A program made the position numbers and the translations under genes. Positions 55,507-64,000 of a stretch of 64,000 nucleotides of DNA are shown piece by piece (within the stretch, counting starts at the first letter, position 1; every line of letters starts with the position of its first letter). The DNA lies in contig NZ_SISG01000001.1 in assembly GCF_004310685.1 (NCBI RefSeq), positions 930,001-994,000 of the forward strand, read 5' to 3'. This DNA is from Glaciihabitans arcticus. Its GTDB lineage: Bacteria > Actinomycetota > Actinomycetes > Actinomycetales > Microbacteriaceae. The notes beneath the pieces were generated by a model, which worked only from the letters and a program-made list of their open reading frames with translations, was not told the origin of the DNA and did not search any database.

Positions 55507-56162
55507 TGCGTGTGGCCTTCGGCCGCGGCCCTGAGCGCCGCGATGTTGTCCGCCGGCTCGCCTCGGAAGACGCTCGAGCCCGCGACGAAGGTGTCGGCGC
55601 CCGCTTCGGCCGCGATCACGATGGTGTCTTCGGTGATGCCGCCGTCGACCTGGAGCCAGAGATCCTGGCCGGAGCGAGCGACGGCTTCCCGCAGCACGCG
55701 CAGCTTGGGCATCGTCTCCGGCATAAACGACTGTCCGCCGAAACCCGGCTCCACGGTCATCACGAGGATCTGATCGAACTCGGGCAGGAGGTCGAGGTAC
55801 GGCTCCACCGGAGTACCCGGCTTCAGCGCGAGCCCCGCGCGAGCGCCCATGGAGCGCAGTTGGCGGGCGAGAGCCGGGGCATCCCGCGCGGCTTCAGCGT
55901 GGAAGGTCACCGAGTACGCGCCGAGCTCGGCGTAGTCGGGCGCCCAGCGGTCGGGGTCGTCGATCATCAGGTGCACGTCGAGAGGGATCGTTGAGAGTTG
56001 CTGCAGGCGCTCCGTCATGGTCGTGCCGAAGGTGAGGTTGGGCACGAAGTGGTTGTCCATGATATCGACGTGCACGAGGTCGGCGGTCGCGATGCGGCCG
56101 AGCTCGCGCTCGAAGTTGGCGAAGTCGGCGGCCAGGATGCTGGGGTTGATGCGCACGGACAT
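55503..56162 (-). CDS. rpe: ribulose-phosphate 3-epimerase
   Basis: Rpe interconverts ribulose 5-phosphate and xylulose 5-phosphate. The 219-residue TIM barrel has INPSILAADFANFE at residues 5-18, LVHVDIMDNHFVPNLTFG near 30 and DVHLMIDDPDRW near 64. VEPGFGGQSFMPE follows near 137, and the QVDGGI motif near 170 carries a metal or catalytic Asp. Its start lies two bases after the rsmB stop, so it belongs to the gmk-to-rpe gene run. Confidence 0.96.
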   Translation of the reverse strand: MSVRINPSILAADFANFERELGRIATADLVHVDIMDNHFVPNLTFGTTMTERLQQLSTIPLDVHLMIDDPDRWAPDYAELGAYSVTFHAEAARDAPALARQLRSMGARAGLALKPGTPVEPYLDLLPEFDQILVMTVEPGFGGQSFMPETMPKLRVLREAVARSGQDLWLQVDGGITEDTIVIAAEAGADTFVAGSSVFRGEPADNIAALRAAAEGHTH

Positions 56163-56164
56163 GC

Positions 56165-57520
56165 TTAGACCTTAGTGAGAAGCTGGATGAACATCGCGTC
56201 GGTGGAGTGGCGATGCGGCCACAGCTGCACGTGCTGGCCGTCGCCCAGGTCAAGCGGCTCCCCCGTGACGGTGCTGAGCACCGCGGGCGTGTCGATGCGC
56301 TCGACTGCCGCACCCCACTTCTTGAGAGCACCCTCGACGATGACCTTCGTCTCGGCCAGGTGCGGTGAGCACGTGACGTAGGCGAGCACCCCGCCAGGCT
56401 TCAGTGCCTTGAGCCCCGCGTCGAGCAGGTTGGACTGCAGGCCGGAGAGGTGTGCGACATCCCGTGGAACCTTGCGCCAGCGCGCCTCGGGACGACGCCG
56501 CAGCGCGCCGAGGCCCGTGCAGGGCGCGTCGATGAGGATGCGGTCGAACGCATCGGGATGACTATCCCCGATAGTCGTGCCATCAAGCTCCCACACCTCG
56601 GGTGCAGGGTCGAATACGGCGAGGGCCTTCCGCACCAGTTCGGCGCGTGCCGGAACGAGCTCGTTCGCGGTCAGGACTGCTCCGGATGCCCGTGCCTCCG
56701 CTGCCAACAGGGCGCTCTTGCCGCCCGGTCCCGCGCACAGATCGAGCCAGGTCTCCCCCGCGACGACGGGCCGTGCGCGACTGAGCGCAAGGGCGGCGAG
56801 CTGTGAGCCCTCGTCCTGCACGCGCGCCCGGCCGGCTCGCACCGGCTCGAGCTGGAGCGGGTCGCCACCATCGAGCGTGGCGCCGACGGGCGAGAACGGG
56901 CTGGGGTAGGCGTCGAGTTCCTCGACAGTGGAGAAACCGGGCAGGGCCACGAGCGAGACGCGGGGTGCGACGTTGTCGGCCTCGAGCAGGTTCTCAAGCT
57001 CTGAGTCGCGTCCTTCGGCGGCAAGAGCCGCCTTGAACGCGCGCACGATCCAGAGCGGGTGCGAGAACTCGGCTGCGAGTCGCGCATCGCCGTCGAGGTC
57101 GCCGAGTACCCGCTTACGCCACTCGTCGGCGGTGCTGCGCGTGATGGTGCGGAGCACTCCGTTGACAAAACCGGTCGCCGAGTTGGAGCCGACGGTCTTG
57201 GCGAGCTGCACGGATTCGTCGACCGCGGCGTGCTGGGCGGTGCGCATCGAGAGCAGCTGGTGGCAGGCGAGGCGCAGCACGTCGAGGATGGGGGCGTCGA
57301 TCCTGTCCACGGTGCGCCCGGCGGCGAGGGCGATCACGGCGTCGTAGTAGCCCTGGCGACGGAGCGTGCCGTAGGTGAGCTCCGTGGCGAAGCCGGCGTC
57401 GGCCGTGGAGAGTTTGGCGCGCTGCAGGCGCACCGGCAGCAGAAGGTTGGCGTAGGCGTCGGACTCGCGAACAGCGAGGATCACATCGAGCGCGATGCGA
57501 CGCGCGGGCTGCACACTCAC
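56165..57520 (-). CDS. rsmB: 16S rRNA (cytosine 967-C5) methyltransferase RsmB
   Basis: I place the start at the GTG at 57520 (MSVQPARRIALDVILAVRESDAYANLLL), which has AGGTG five bases upstream and overlaps the fmt stop (GTGA). The frame is open for another 1.8 kb upstream by chance. The 451-residue protein has an N-terminal NusB-like RNA-binding domain (residues about 1-140). The methyltransferase domain has WLDLCAGPGGKSALLA near 255, DRILIDAPCTGLGALRRRPEARW near 325, and the second Cys motif AYVTCSPHLAET near 385. Confidence 0.95.
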   Translation of the reverse strand: MSVQPARRIALDVILAVRESDAYANLLLPVRLQRAKLSTADAGFATELTYGTLRRQGYYDAVIALAAGRTVDRIDAPILDVLRLACHQLLSMRTAQHAAVDESVQLAKTVGSNSATGFVNGVLRTITRSTADEWRKRVLGDLDGDARLAAEFSHPLWIVRAFKAALAAEGRDSELENLLEADNVAPRVSLVALPGFSTVEELDAYPSPFSPVGATLDGGDPLQLEPVRAGRARVQDEGSQLAALALSRARPVVAGETWLDLCAGPGGKSALLAAEARASGAVLTANELVPARAELVRKALAVFDPAPEVWELDGTTIGDSHPDAFDRILIDAPCTGLGALRRRPEARWRKVPRDVAHLSGLQSNLLDAGLKALKPGGVLAYVTCSPHLAETKVIVEGALKKWGAAVERIDTPAVLSTVTGEPLDLGDGQHVQLWPHRHSTDAMFIQLLTKV

Positions 57521-58449
57521 GCTGTCACCTGTGTTGCCGCGTCGGCCGGGCGGCCACGCCACCAGTCCCCCGCGTTCATGGCCTTGCGGCCGGCCGGGTG
57601 CACTGTGACGAGCTCGAGCGGCTCGGATGCTGTACCGATGTGAACGGCCTTTCCGTGGAGGGCGAGCTGACCGGGGGCGAGCCGCGGGGCATCGCGCGCG
57701 ATGCGGGCGTCGAGGATCTTCAGGCGCGCGCCGTCGAGCTCCGTGAAGGCGCCGGGCTCCGGAGTGACTCCCCGAACCCGGGCGGCGATGCTGGCGGCCT
57801 CGAGCGAGAAGTCGAGCTTGCCGTCGGGCAGCGTGAGTTTCGGGGCGAGCGTCACGTCGCCGGTCTGCGGTTCGGCGCGAGCCGTGCCATCCGCAATCTG
57901 GTCGACGACGCGAGTGAGCAGGGCCGCCCCGCTCTGCGACAGCGCCTCGAGCAGGTGACCGGCGGTCTGGAACTGGGCGATCGGCTGGCTGAGAGTGCCG
58001 AACACATCGCCGGCGTCGAGCTCGGGCACCAGCTGGAACACGGCGGCTCCCGTGACCTCGTCGCCGGCAATGATCGCGTGCTGCACGGGGGCCGCGCCTC
58101 GCCAGCGCGGGAGCAGCGAGAAGTGCAGGTTGATCCAGCCGTGTTCCGGTGCGGACAGCAGCGGTTCGCGCACGAGGCCGCCGTAGGCGACGATCACGCC
58201 GAGGTCGGCGCCGAGCGCGGTGATCAACTCGGTGGCCTCCCCGGCGAGACGGTTGGCCTTGATGACCGGGATGCCGTGCCGCTCGGCCGCATCGGCGACC
58301 GGCGTCGGTGTGAGGATGCCGCGGCGCCCCTGCGGCGAATCCTCGCGCGTCACGACCGCGACTATACGGTGACCGGACGCGACGAGAGCGTCGAGGCTCG
58401 GCACGGCCGCGGCGGGACTGCCCGCGAACACGAGCTGGAGGGAAGGCAT
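57517..58449 (-). CDS. fmt: methionyl-tRNA formyltransferase
   Basis: Fmt formylates initiator Met-tRNA. The 310-residue protein has an N-terminal formyl-transfer domain with LQLVFAGSPAAAVPSLDAL (residues 4-22), NLHFSLLPRWRGAAPVQHAI (near 107) and ELDAGDVFGTLSQPI. The C-terminal OB-fold domain binds the tRNA. It overlaps rsmB by four bases and follows priA by 27. Confidence 0.96.
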   Translation of the reverse strand: MPSLQLVFAGSPAAAVPSLDALVASGHRIVAVVTREDSPQGRRGILTPTPVADAAERHGIPVIKANRLAGEATELITALGADLGVIVAYGGLVREPLLSAPEHGWINLHFSLLPRWRGAAPVQHAIIAGDEVTGAAVFQLVPELDAGDVFGTLSQPIAQFQTAGHLLEALSQSGAALLTRVVDQIADGTARAEPQTGDVTLAPKLTLPDGKLDFSLEAASIAARVRGVTPEPGAFTELDGARLKILDARIARDAPRLAPGQLALHGKAVHIGTASEPLELVTVHPAGRKAMNAGDWWRGRPADAATQVTA

Positions 58450-58476
58450 TAGCCCATTGTCGCGTATCGAAGCGAT

Positions 58477-60504
58477 CTAGCTCTCCAGGAACGGCTCGAC
58501 GTCGTCGAACCGCACCTTGAGGCTCGGTGGCACGGGACCTGCGAAGCCCTTGCCCGGAACGGGACGCCGGCGCTTCGTGGCGTTGCGCACCACCTCGGCG
58601 CGCAGGCCCGACGCGATGGTGCTGCCCGCGTTGTAGTCGAAGCGCACGATCGTGCGCACGGAGCCGCCACCGGTGTCGACGGGGCCGAGCACGTCGAGCG
58701 GCTCGACCTCGACCGCGCCGATCGCATCGGCGACCGCATCGATCGTGCCGGTGAGGGTGGCCACACGCACCGCGGGTGGGAAGCGCAGGGAGCGGCGGTC
58801 GCCCAGCTCGGAGCGGGCGTATTCGGCCTGGTTCCAGGTGGCGAGGGTCGTCGCGAGCGCGCCGCCGACTCCGACCAGCACGATGGGCGCCCGGCGAGCC
58901 GCGAGGGCAGACGCGTTCGACCACCAGCGGAGACAGTCCTCGCCCACGCGCAGGCTCTCGCGGGCGACCATGCTCTCGCCGTCGAGCAGCAGTACGGCGC
59001 GGTAGCCGCCGGCGGCGATCGGTTCGGCACCGCGGGTGGCGATCACCAGCGCGGGCTCCGGCCCGACGGAGAGGATCGGCCGCTCGCCGTCGGCGACGAT
59101 GATGCGCACACCGGGAAAGGCACGCCCGAGATCTTCTGCGGTGCGACCGGCGCCGGATCCGACGAGGCGCAGCTTCGTGCCCTCGCAGTTGGAACACACC
59201 CAGTTGACGGCGAGGGCACCACACCAGCTGCAGGCGGGAGTCGCGGTGGCCGACTTCTGGCCGAGCGGTCCCTCGCAGCGCTGGCAGCGCGCGCTGCGGC
59301 GGCAGTCCTCGCAGGCCAGTCGTGGCGCGTAGCCAGGACGGGAGACCTGCACGAGCACCGGCCCGTGCTCGAGCCCCGCCTTCGCTTCGCGCCACGCGGA
59401 CGTCGGAATGCGCGCCTGACGCGCAAGAGGGTCGGTCGAATCCATCTGCGAGGTCGGGATGATGTGCGGGCGCACCGCTGGTGCCGTACGAACCGCGGTC
59501 AGCCAGCCGACCTCCACGAGTCGCTCCACCTCTGTACTGCGGGAGTGGCCGAAGAACATCAGCGCACAGCCCTGCTGTTCCTGGCGGAGGAGCGCTGCAT
59601 CCCGCGCGTGGACGTAGGGACTGAGTTGCTCGGCGTGCAGGGGGTCGCCGTCATCCCACAGGGCGATGAGCCCGAGATGTGCTGCGGGAGCGTAGACGGC
59701 CGAGCGGTTGCCGATGATCACCAGAGGGCCGGAGGGCTCCAGGCAGCGCAGGAAGGCGCGATACCGCTCGGGATTCGGCTGCCGGGCATCCAGTCGCACG
59801 ATGCGTTCGATCGGTACAACACCGGCGAGGGCGGCGGTGAGCTGCTCCTGGTCCCGGTAGTCGGGTACCACGAGAATGGCGGTCTTGCCCGCGGCGACGG
59901 TTGCGGCGGCCGTCGCTGCCATCGTCACGGCCCAGTGTCCGACCCAGACGCCGACCGAGGCTTCGGCCACGAGAGGGATCGCCTCAACCGCGAGCCTGCT
60001 GCCGGAAGCCAGTGCGCCCTCGATGACGCCCGCAGGGTAGCCCGCGATCGGACGGGCGAGCACGGGTGGCAACTGGGGGTCGTCACCGCGGGCGAGGTAG
60101 GCCTTCTCGACCCGCACCGCGCGCTTCGGCACGGCGAGCCGCACGATGTCGCTCGCGTTTCCGGCGGCTCGGTCGGCTGCCTTGCGCGCGAGCGCCCAGA
60201 CCTCGGGGGTGAGCACCGGTACGGAAGAGACCACCTCTTCGATCTCACTCAGGACACCCTGGTAGTCCCCCGCCACGCCGAGTTCGATGAGGTAGCCGTC
60301 GGCTACACGTCCGGCGGAGCGCAGCGGAACCCGCACGCGCACGCCGGGAATGGCCGCAGCAAGCAGCTCTTCGGGAATTCCGTAGTCGAACAGTCGATCG
60401 AGCTGCGGCAGGGGTGAGTCGAGCAGCACCCGGGCCACCGGCCGCGTGGAGAGGTCGACCGCGCCGGGCAGCCCGAGGTCGAAAGCCTCGGTCGCCTCGG
60501 GCAT
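58477..60504 (-). CDS. priA: primosomal protein N' (PriA), ATPase-motif-deficient actinobacterial form
   Basis: PriA reloads the replisome at stalled forks. The 675-residue protein keeps the N-terminal DNA-binding domain (VARVLLDSPLPQLDRLFDYG near residue 23) and the zinc cysteines (CEDCRRSARCQRC and CSWCGALAVNWVCSNC near residues 375-415). The Walker A GxGKT is replaced by VGHWAVTMAATAA near residue 187. The DEEH Walker B is replaced by ALWDDGDP near 278. Helicase activity is therefore not expected. GGGAG lies eight bases before the ATG. It follows metK by 21 bases. Confidence 0.9.
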   Translation of the reverse strand: MPEATEAFDLGLPGAVDLSTRPVARVLLDSPLPQLDRLFDYGIPEELLAAAIPGVRVRVPLRSAGRVADGYLIELGVAGDYQGVLSEIEEVVSSVPVLTPEVWALARKAADRAAGNASDIVRLAVPKRAVRVEKAYLARGDDPQLPPVLARPIAGYPAGVIEGALASGSRLAVEAIPLVAEASVGVWVGHWAVTMAATAAATVAAGKTAILVVPDYRDQEQLTAALAGVVPIERIVRLDARQPNPERYRAFLRCLEPSGPLVIIGNRSAVYAPAAHLGLIALWDDGDPLHAEQLSPYVHARDAALLRQEQQGCALMFFGHSRSTEVERLVEVGWLTAVRTAPAVRPHIIPTSQMDSTDPLARQARIPTSAWREAKAGLEHGPVLVQVSRPGYAPRLACEDCRRSARCQRCEGPLGQKSATATPACSWCGALAVNWVCSNCEGTKLRLVGSGAGRTAEDLGRAFPGVRIIVADGERPILSVGPEPALVIATRGAEPIAAGGYRAVLLLDGESMVARESLRVGEDCLRWWSNASALAARRAPIVLVGVGGALATTLATWNQAEYARSELGDRRSLRFPPAVRVATLTGTIDAVADAIGAVEVEPLDVLGPVDTGGGSVRTIVRFDYNAGSTIASGLRAEVVRNATKRRRPVPGKGFAGPVPPSLKVRFDDVEPFLES

Positions 60505-60525
60505 CGTCGTGTTCTCCCGCGCGCC

Positions 60526-61737
60526 CTAGAGCTTTGCTGCGCTGCGCAGGTCGTCGACCCGGTCGAGGCGTTCCCAGGTGAAGTCGGGAAGCTCGCGGCC
60601 GAAGTGGCCGTAGGTCGATGTCTGCGCGTAGATCGGACGCAGCAGGTCGAGGTCACGGATGATGGAACCGGGGCGCAGGTCGAAGACCTGGTTGATGGCG
60701 TCGATGATGGTCTCGTCGTCGGTGTGGCCGGTGCCGAAGGTCTCGACGTACAGGCCGACGGGCGCGGCGACGCCGATCGCGTAGGCGATCTGCACCTCGA
60801 GCTTGTCGGCGAGCCCCGCGGCCACGGCGTTCTTGGCAACCCAGCGCATCGCGTAGGCGGCCGAGCGGTCGACCTTCGACGGGTCCTTGCCGCTGAAGGC
60901 GCCGCCACCATGACGGGATGCCCCGCCGTAGGTGTCGACGATGATCTTGCGACCGGTGAGGCCCGCATCACCCTGCGGTCCACCGATATGGAACACGCCG
61001 GTCGGGTTGATGTGCACGGTCGGTGCCGAGATGTCGAGATCGAGTCCGTGCTCGCCGAGGCTCGCGAGCACCGGGTCGATCACCAGACGCTTCATCTCGA
61101 CGCGCAGGTCTTCCGTGCTGATCTGGGGCGAGTGCTGGGTGGAGAGAACAACCGTGTCGACACTCTTGGGAACGGATCCCTCGTAGCCGATGGTGACCTG
61201 GGTTTTGCCGTCGGGACGCAGGTAGTCCACCGAGCCGTCCTTGCGCACTTCGGCAAGGCGCTCGGCGAGTCGGTGCGACAGCCAGATCGGCAGCGGCATC
61301 AGCTGCGGCGTCTCGGTCGTCGCGAAGCCGAACATGATGCCCTGGTCGCCGGCACCCTGTGCGTCGGCGGCGTCGTCGCTTGTTCCCTCGCGGGTCTCGA
61401 ACGCGTTGTCGACGCCCTGCGCGATGTCGGGCGACTGGCCGCCGATCGAGACGGAGACACCGCAGGAGCGGCCGTCGAACCAGACGTCGGAGGAGTTGTA
61501 GCCGATCTCCCAGATGCGCTTGCGCACGATCGACGGGATGTCCACATAACCGGAGGTGGTGACCTCACCGGCAACGTGCACGAGCCCCGTGGTCACAAGG
61601 GTTTCGACGGCGACACGCGCGTTCTTGTCCTGCGTGAGCATGGCGTCGAGGATGCTGTCTGAGATCTGGTCACAGATCTTGTCGGGGTGCCCCTCGGTCA
61701 CGGACTCGGAGGTGAAAAGACGCAGCTTGGTGCTCAT
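60526..61737 (-). CDS. metK: S-adenosylmethionine synthetase
   Basis: MetK makes S-adenosylmethionine from methionine and ATP. The 403-residue protein begins [19 protein letters not shown], where His17 is catalytic. [17 protein letters not shown] lies near residue 127 and the P-loop-like [19 protein letters not shown] near 276. Only 23 bases separate it from coaBC upstream, so there is no room for a SAM riboswitch. Confidence 0.97.
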   Translation of the reverse strand: MSTKLRLFTSESVTEGHPDKICDQISDSILDAMLTQDKNARVAVETLVTTGLVHVAGEVTTSGYVDIPSIVRKRIWEIGYNSSDVWFDGRSCGVSVSIGGQSPDIAQGVDNAFETREGTSDDAADAQGAGDQGIMFGFATTETPQLMPLPIWLSHRLAERLAEVRKDGSVDYLRPDGKTQVTIGYEGSVPKSVDTVVLSTQHSPQISTEDLRVEMKRLVIDPVLASLGEHGLDLDISAPTVHINPTGVFHIGGPQGDAGLTGRKIIVDTYGGASRHGGGAFSGKDPSKVDRSAAYAMRWVAKNAVAAGLADKLEVQIAYAIGVAAPVGLYVETFGTGHTDDETIIDAINQVFDLRPGSIIRDLDLLRPIYAQTSTYGHFGRELPDFTWERLDRVDDLRSAAKL

Positions 61738-61760
61738 GGAAACCTTGGGTTGGAGAATGG

Positions 61761-62939
61761 CTAGACGAGGGTGTCGAGAATACTGTTGGCCACCGACGCC
61801 TTCGTCCCTGCGGCCTCGCCCACTATATCCCCGGCCGCATTGATGACGACGACGGTGTTGCCGTCTGTGGCGAAACCCTCGGTCCAGCCCACGGTGTTGA
61901 GGACAAGAACATCCGCACCCTTGCGCAGGATCTTCGCGCGACCGAGAGCGAGGAGCGCATCCCGATCACTCTCCGTCTCTGCTGCGAATCCGACGAGAAC
62001 CTGGCCGGGCTGCCGAGCCTCGGCGAGTCCGTGCAGGATGTCGGGGTTCTTCACAAGGGTGAGCTGCAAGGTGTCGCCCTGCGTCTCCTTCTTGATCTTG
62101 CCCTCGGCGACGGCCTCCGGACGGTAGTCGGCCACGGCCGCGGCCATGATGACGATGTCGGCGGATGCCGCGGCGCCCGCAACCGCATCCCGCAACTCGA
62201 GCGTGGTCGACACGTGCTCCACGTGAACGGCGTCGGGCGCATGAACCTCGAGGTTCGCGCCGATGAGGGTGACGTCGGCGCCTCGCGCGGAAGCCGCCAG
62301 CGCGAGCGCCACACCCTGCTTGCCGCTCGAACGGTTGCCGATGAAGCGCACCGGGTCGAGCGGTTCGCGCGTACCGCCCGCGGTGATGACGATGCGCTTT
62401 CCGAGCAGGTCTTTCGGTGCAAGAACCGCCAGCGCTGCCGCGGCGATCTCGTCGGGCTCGACCATGCGGCCGGGGCCGGAATCCTTGCCCGTCAACTGCC
62501 CGATGCCGGGTCCGACGATCGTGACGCCGCGCGAGCGCAGCAGGGCGATGTTCGCGACCGTCGCCGGGTTCTGCCACATCTCGGTGTGCATCGCCGGGGC
62601 GATCACGACGGGCGCGGTCGAAGCGAGGATGGTGTTGCCGAGCAGGTCGTCGGCGAGGCCTGCGGCCAGTTTGGCGATCGAGTTGGCGGTGGCGGGGGCG
62701 ACGACGATGAGGTCGGCGGCCTGGCCGATGGCCACATGGCGTACCTCGGCGACGCCCTCGTAGAGGTCGGTGTGCACGGGATTGCGGCTGATGGCCTCGA
62801 GAGTGGGCTTGCCCACAAAGCGGAGGGCGGCATCGGTGGCGACGACCTGCACGGAGTGGCCCGCCAGCACGAACGCGCGCACAACACCCACGGCCTTGTA
62901 GGCGGCGATGCCTCCGGTGATTCCGACGACGATGTTCAC
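61761..62939 (-). CDS. coaBC: bifunctional phosphopantothenoylcysteine decarboxylase / phosphopantothenate-cysteine ligase
   Basis: CoaBC carries out two consecutive steps of coenzyme A synthesis. The 392-residue protein has an N-terminal flavin decarboxylase domain ([12 protein letters not shown] near residue 6, [22 protein letters not shown] near 76, APAMHTEMW near 114). The C-terminal ligase domain has [25 protein letters not shown] near 186 and [10 protein letters not shown] near 268. The GTG start sits in the second of two 17-base direct repeats that each carry a ribosome site and a GTG. Confidence 0.96.
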   Translation of the reverse strand: MNIVVGITGGIAAYKAVGVVRAFVLAGHSVQVVATDAALRFVGKPTLEAISRNPVHTDLYEGVAEVRHVAIGQAADLIVVAPATANSIAKLAAGLADDLLGNTILASTAPVVIAPAMHTEMWQNPATVANIALLRSRGVTIVGPGIGQLTGKDSGPGRMVEPDEIAAAALAVLAPKDLLGKRIVITAGGTREPLDPVRFIGNRSSGKQGVALALAASARGADVTLIGANLEVHAPDAVHVEHVSTTLELRDAVAGAAASADIVIMAAAVADYRPEAVAEGKIKKETQGDTLQLTLVKNPDILHGLAEARQPGQVLVGFAAETESDRDALLALGRAKILRKGADVLVLNTVGWTEGFATDGNTVVVINAAGDIVGEAAGTKASVANSILDTLV

Positions 62940-62964
62940 AGTGCCTCGATATTCACAGTGCCTC
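62931..62964 (-). repeat. 17-base tandem duplication of the coaBC ribosome site and start, creating a short upstream reading frame
   Basis: On the minus strand GAGGCACTGTGAATATC (62964-62948) is followed directly by GAGGCACTGTGAACATC (62947-62931), one base different. The first GTG (62956) opens a six-codon frame MNIEAL that stops at TGA 62938-62936, overlapping the true coaBC GTG (62939) as GTGA. Both GTGs have a GAGG motif four bases upstream. Confidence 0.85.
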
Positions 62965-63019
62965 CGTTAACGAGTACTGAGGCCCCCGAAGTCAATCGAG
63001 AGCCCCAGAAGAGAAATGC

Positions 63020-63280
63020 TTAGTCTTCCGACAGGCGCTTCAGTTCGAGCTTGTCCTCGTTGATCTCGTGGAGAGCAACCGAGAGCGGCTTGTCGTCGAT
63101 CGTGGAGTCGACGAGCGGCCCGACGTTGTCGAACAGGCTTCCCTCGTGGAGGTCGGCGTAGTAGTTGTTGATCTGGCGCGCACGCTTCGAGGCGAAGACG
63201 ACGAGCTGGTACTTCGAGTCGACTTTCGAGAGCAGTTCGTCGATGGGCGGATCGATGATTCCGGTGTTCTTGCTGACCAT
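63020..63280 (-). CDS. rpoZ: DNA-directed RNA polymerase, omega subunit
   Basis: Omega helps assemble RNA polymerase by supporting beta-prime. The 86-residue protein reads [20 protein letters not shown], then the conserved [20 protein letters not shown] (residues 22-41), then an acidic C-terminus. Length and motif are normal. It lies between gmk and coaBC, the standard actinobacterial order gmk-rpoZ-coaBC-metK. Confidence 0.96.
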   Translation of the reverse strand: MVSKNTGIIDPPIDELLSKVDSKYQLVVFASKRARQINNYYADLHEGSLFDNVGPLVDSTIDDKPLSVALHEINEDKLELKRLSED

Positions 63281-63332
63281 AACGGTCTCCTTTGTTAGGG
63301 ACGTGTGACAAAAAAGCTAGTGAGTGCGGGCA

Positions 63333-64000
63333 TCAGGCTCCGGGCACTGCCATCAATTCTACGACCTCCCGGGCCGCTTCGCTGACTTCGGTGTTCACGA
63401 CTTTCGCGTCGAACTCGTCCTGGGCGGCCAATTCGACTCGCGCAGTCTCGAGTCGGCGCTGCTGTTCGGCGGCATCCTCGGTGCCGCGACCGGTGAGTCT
63501 GCGCACGAGTTCAGCCCAGGTCGGTGGCAGCAGGAAGACGAGCAGCGCCTCCGGCATCACGGCCCGAACCGAACGAGCACCCTGCAGGTCGATCTCCAAC
63601 AACACGCGCTTTCCCTCGGCAAGGGCTGCGTCGATCGGCCCGCGCGGGGTGCCGTAGCGGTAGGAGTTGTGCACGATCGCCCACTCGAGCATCTCGTTCT
63701 CGGCGATCATCCGATCGAATTCCGCGTCGGACACGAAGTAGTAGTGCACACCGTCGACTTCGCCGGGGCGCGGCTTACGGGTCGTCGCCGACACGCTGAG
63801 CGAGACATCGGGGTAGTTCTCGCGAATGTAGGTCGAGACGGTGCCCTTTCCGACCGCGGTAGGCCCGGCCAGCACCGTGAGGCGCGCGGGGCGTCCGCCG
63901 GCACGGGCCTGCAGGTAATCGCGCAGCACAACGCGCTGGCGCACGCCGAGGCCGCCCACGCGCTTCTTGTCGGAGATCGAGAGCTCGTCGAGAATGCGGG
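63333..64000 (-). CDS. gmk: guanylate kinase with N-terminal mIHF-like segment (5' part outside the window)
   Basis: The frame is open to the right edge, so the N-terminus is missing. The kinase domain phosphorylates GMP to GDP. It has the P-loop [34 protein letters not shown] with the GMP-binding residues, and [13 protein letters not shown]. Before it, in the same frame, comes [21 protein letters not shown] followed by VVLRDYLQ. This resembles the C-terminus of mycobacterial integration host factor (TELEIAPTRRLRGLGDRQRK), a protein normally encoded just upstream of gmk. The sequence therefore indicates an mIHF-Gmk fusion. Confidence 0.85.
   Translation of the reverse strand, partial: RILDELSISDKKRVGGLGVRQRVVLRDYLQARAGGRPARLTVLAGPTAVGKGTVSTYIRENYPDVSLSVSATTRKPRPGEVDGVHYYFVSDAEFDRMIAENEMLEWAIVHNSYRYGTPRGPIDAALAEGKRVLLEIDLQGARSVRAVMPEALLVFLLPPTWAELVRRLTGRGTEDAAEQQRRLETARVELAAQDEFDAKVVNTEVSEAAREVVELMAVPGA

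Noticed and set aside
57521-59395. An open frame extending rsmB upstream by more than 600 codons
   Set aside because: It overlaps fmt and priA in another frame and reads as Arg/Ala/Pro-rich nonsense. The GTG at 57520 with a good ribosome site gives the family-length protein.
61738-61760. Possible SAM riboswitch before metK
   Set aside because: Only 23 bases separate metK from coaBC, too short for any known SAM aptamer.

Overview
The window is about 64 kb of high-GC chromosomal DNA from an actinobacterium, most likely a member of the Microbacteriaceae. Actinobacterial markers are RbpA, WhiA, OpcA, an orphan ANTAR-type PdtaR regulator, a Trp-operon-associated membrane protein, a motor-less PriA, and a guanylate kinase carrying an N-terminal mIHF-like segment. 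Nearly all sequence is coding, mostly on the minus strand, and the longest gene-free stretch is about 230 bases. No phage, insertion sequence or CRISPR array was seen.

Layout. 1-5.8 kb: end of opcA and pgl, then on the minus strand rbpA, secG and the glycolytic run gap-pgk-tpiA, with superoxide dismutase. 5.9-14.8 kb: whiA, rapZ, uvrC, uvrA, uvrB. 14.8-19.4 kb: coaE, a DUF4126 membrane protein (plus strand), rpsA and a DUF885 hydrolase. 19.5-24.7 kb: a seven-gene sugar operon read leftwards: DeoR regulator, 1-phosphofructokinase-family kinase, mannitol-type PTS IIC, IIB and IIA, a zinc alcohol dehydrogenase and HPr. 24.8-30.9 kb: polA, a hotdog thioesterase and a tyrosine phosphatase (plus), then a DUF222/HNH nuclease, a small unknown protein and PdtaR (minus). 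30.9-35.2 kb: tRNA-Leu(CAA) and an accessory patch (secreted crystallin-like protein, ECF sigma factor plus membrane partner, ferredoxin and its reductase, hemerythrin). 35.2-42.7 kb: pyk and gltBD. 42.8-53.4 kb: a trpCBA-lgt operon and a hisEGFI-trpE operon, separated by a plus-strand M16 peptidase. 53.4-64 kb: an LLM oxidoreductase, an FKBP, two small membrane paralogues, then rpe, rsmB, fmt, priA, metK, coaBC, rpoZ and gmk, all leftward.

Functionally this is core metabolism (glycolysis, glutamate synthesis, Trp and His pathways), nucleotide-excision repair with DNA polymerase I, and translation or cofactor housekeeping. The accessory content is the PTS operon and the 31-35 kb patch.

The most notable signal is regulatory. 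uvrA, uvrB, polA and the HNH nuclease each carry a TGTCR-containing 9-mer exactly 8 bases upstream of a -10-like hexamer that lies 6-7 bases from the start codon. This matches the architecture of the mycobacterial RecA-independent (PafBC) DNA-damage promoter combined with a leaderless mRNA. uvrA and uvrB also share an almost identical 19-base block at the same place. Several other genes here have the plain leaderless arrangement TANNNT-N6-start.
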